Part shown: positions 6,004 to 7,089 of the stretch, in pieces | How positions within the stretch are numbered: the stretch's first letter is position 1 | Layout of the letters: every line of letters begins with the position of its first letter | Assembly (NCBI GenBank): GCA_016292545.1 | Contig: JAEDIG010000127.1 | Location: forward strand, 1 to 7,089 | Origin: Bacteroidaceae bacterium | GTDB lineage: Bacteria > Bacteroidota > Bacteroidia > Bacteroidales > Bacteroidaceae | Reading direction: 5' to 3' | DNA: 7,089 nt | The notes under the pieces: generated by a model | Databases searched by the model: none | What the model saw: only the letters and a program-made list of their open reading frames with translations | What the model was told of the DNA's origin: nothing | Translations under genes and position numbers: made by a program

Positions 6004-6771
6004 TTATAATTTCTGCTTTCTATATGATAGACTATCCCCCGAAAAGGCCATTGTGAAGCAACTTATGCGCAATGTGGCATCTGCTTCCAGCAATGCACGG
6101 GCACATGCTGTGAGGGTGGCTCCTGTGGTACACACATCGTCTACAATCATCAGGTGGCGGCCCTTCCATGCCGGCGGCACGATGGCACGATAGGTGTCTG
6201 CAGCATTGGCTTTTCGTTCTGCCTCATGCAGGCGGGTTTGCGAGGTGCCTGGCCGGCTGCGTCTGAGCATGCCTTCCACCACGGGCAGTCCGTATGTGCG
6301 GCCTATGCCTCTGGCAATCCGTTCTGCCTGGTTGTAGCCGCGCTTCATTTTCTTTCTCCAGTGGATGGGCACGGCCACAATGCCGTCCACGCCGGCATCG
6401 TCCCAGTCGCTGTGTAGCATCCGTGCGGCCATCTCTCCCAGCTGTTCTGCCAGTTGGGCGCAATGGCGGTATTTGATGTCGATGATCATCTTCCTGCCGT
6501 CCGAGAGGGGGCGGTAGTAGAAAAGGCTGGTGGCCCGTTCGATGGGGGCCTGGGGCCACAGTGTCCTTATCATGGTGTTGTCCAGAGGGGATTCGAAGCG
6601 TGTGTAGGGAACCAGTGCCAGGCAGCATCCGCACACCACCTGCTCATGGGCGTGCATCACGGTTCCGCACACGGGACAGCGCCGTGGCAGGATGATTTCA
6701 TCCGTCAGGTCGCGCACGTATTGTAGAAATTTGGCGCACAGATGTGGTGATTGTGTATTTACAAACTGCAT
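6004..6771 (-). CDS. ComF family phosphoribosyltransferase-like protein
   Basis: The 255-residue product has the ComF layout. An N-terminal zinc-ribbon-like cluster has CPVC (32-35) and CGCC (47-50). A middle segment contains YYRPLSDGRKMIIDIKY (85-101) and VPIHWRKKMKRGYNQAE (134-150). The C-terminal type I phosphoribosyltransferase fold has the PRPP-binding loop LMIVDDVCTTGATL (207-220); TSQTRL (176-181) is also typical. The family is named for B. subtilis ComFC/E. coli GntX, linked to DNA uptake and use of external DNA; in Bacteroidetes without clear competence its substrate is not established. Length is normal and all motifs are intact. The ATG at 6771 is the first in frame after the divergent promoter region; the N-terminal ~20 residues before the conserved part leave some uncertainty about the start. 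gdhA lies 121 bases downstream with its own promoter. Confidence 0.92.
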   Translation of the reverse strand: MQFVNTQSPHLCAKFLQYVRDLTDEIILPRRCPVCGTVMHAHEQVVCGCCLALVPYTRFESPLDNTMIRTLWPQAPIERATSLFYYRPLSDGRKMIIDIKYRHCAQLAEQLGEMAARMLHSDWDDAGVDGIVAVPIHWRKKMKRGYNQAERIARGIGRTYGLPVVEGMLRRSRPGTSQTRLHEAERKANAADTYRAIVPPAWKGRHLMIVDDVCTTGATLTACARALLEADATLRISCFTMAFSGDSLSYRKQKL

Positions 6772-6800
6772 GTTGGCTCGTTTTTGCTGCTTTTCAAGTG

Positions 6801-6808
6801 TAAAGGTA
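6801..6808 (-). promoter_or_regulatory. Candidate -7 box of the comF-like gene
   Basis: The minus strand reads TACCTTTA, 7 of 8 symbols to TAnnTTTG, about 30 bases before the ATG at 6771. No good TTTG box lies 19-21 bases upstream, so the promoter is weak or misplaced. Confidence 0.4.
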
Positions 6809-6848
6809 GCCTTTTTTGGCCGATAATCATGAAAATTGTCTCCAAAAA

Positions 6849-6880
6849 CTTTTTTTATTCACGTGAATCAATTACTTTTG
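6849..6880 (+). promoter_or_regulatory. Promoter of the GH2 gene
   Basis: TACTTTTG (6873-6880) matches TAnnTTTG perfectly on the plus strand. A T-run (CTTT/TTTT at 6849-6853) sits at the expected -33 distance. The ATG follows about 68 bases later, after an AT-rich leader (6881-6948) with no Shine-Dalgarno. Confidence 0.7.
6857..6868. promoter_or_regulatory. Perfect palindrome ATTCACGTGAAT within the GH2 promoter spacer
   Basis: The 12-base sequence is its own reverse complement, and after one mismatch two further pairs extend it (TTTATTCACGTGAATCAA, 6854-6871). It lies between the -33 and -7 boxes, where a bound dimer would block the polymerase. A role as operator is inferred from position and symmetry; no regulator gene is visible. 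Confidence 0.5.
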
Positions 6881-6948
6881 TAGCAGGAATGACCCTGTAT
6901 ATATAATAATATGTAATTGTAATACCATTTTAACGTAATAATTGTATC

Positions 6949-7089
6949 ATGATGCTAAAACAAATTTTATGTGCGTCGGCCATGATGTGCGCCTTGTCTG
7001 CCCATGCGGAAGACAAGACACCCCGCTGGCTCGACCCCGAAGTAAACCGTGTGAATGTGGTGCCCTCGCGCAGCACCTTCTTTGCATTC
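6949..7089 (+). CDS. Secreted glycoside hydrolase family 2 (beta-galactosidase-like), N-terminus only
   Basis: Only 47 residues are in the window. MMLKQILCASAMMCALSAHA is a signal peptide: a Lys near the start, a hydrophobic core, and an A-H-A cleavage site before Glu21. No good lipobox surrounds Cys8 or Cys14, so export to the periplasm by signal peptidase I is likeliest. The mature start TPRWLDPEVNRVN (24-36) followed by PSRSTFFAF (39-47) matches the opening of Bacteroidetes LacZ-type GH2 enzymes (W-x-D-P-E-V-x-x-[IV]-N ... FFA[YF]), which are usually about 1000 residues. Such enzymes remove beta-galactosyl residues from diet or host glycans. Catalytic residues are outside the window, so substrate is unknown. 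ATG 6949 or 6952 are both possible starts. It is divergent from the comF-like gene and has its own promoter. Confidence 0.8.
   Translation, partial: MMLKQILCASAMMCALSAHAEDKTPRWLDPEVNRVNVVPSRSTFFAF

Noticed and set aside
6949..7011. Lipoprotein signal in the GH2 enzyme
   Set aside because: The residues before Cys14 (SAMM) and Cys8 (KQIL) do not form a lipobox, whereas an A-H-A signal peptidase I site is present.

Overview
The window looks like a chromosomal segment of a Bacteroidales bacterium, most likely Prevotella or a close relative. Three things support this. Promoters match the Bacteroidetes pattern (TAnnTTTG at -7 with a weak TTTG-like box about 20 bases upstream). Most starts lack a Shine-Dalgarno sequence. 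The gene families are ones common in this order: an AAA-ATPase-like protein, a receiver/PPDK_N fusion, a hexameric NADP-type glutamate dehydrogenase, and a secreted GH2 enzyme. The genus is inferred, not proven.

Layout from left to right. (1) 1-502, minus strand: the N-terminal 167 residues of an AAA-ATPase-like (PF09820-type) protein, with its own promoter and a good Shine-Dalgarno. (2) 503-1461: about 960 bases with no convincing gene. It holds a hairpin (721-736), five regularly spaced copies of a palindrome built on GGACGTACGTCC at a 22-23 base period (748-861), and a cluster of six direct and inverted copies of a module close to TATGTCGCCCTTTCAGGGC that can fold into several strong hairpins (1063-1390). 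(3) 1462-4443, minus strand: a 993-residue protein with two receiver-like domains joined to a pyruvate-phosphate-dikinase-type ATP-grasp domain. It lacks the phosphohistidine and PEP-binding domains of true PEP synthase. (4) 4545-5882, minus strand: gdhA, NADP-type glutamate dehydrogenase, with a clear promoter. (5) 6004-6771, minus strand: a ComF-family phosphoribosyltransferase-like protein. (6) 6772-6948: a divergent promoter region. (7) 6949 to the window end, plus strand: the signal peptide and first mature residues of a GH2 beta-galactosidase-like enzyme.

The comF-like gene, gdhA and the dikinase-like gene are collinear. gdhA has its own promoter, and no convincing promoter is visible in the 101-base gap before the dikinase-like gene, so those two may be co-transcribed. 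This would place a probable phosphorylation-controlled ATP-grasp enzyme next to the main ammonium-assimilation step; that link is inference. The genes themselves belong to known families. The parts least explained by standard annotation are the tandem palindrome array, the hairpin-rich repeat cluster, and the true function of the receiver/ATP-grasp fusion.
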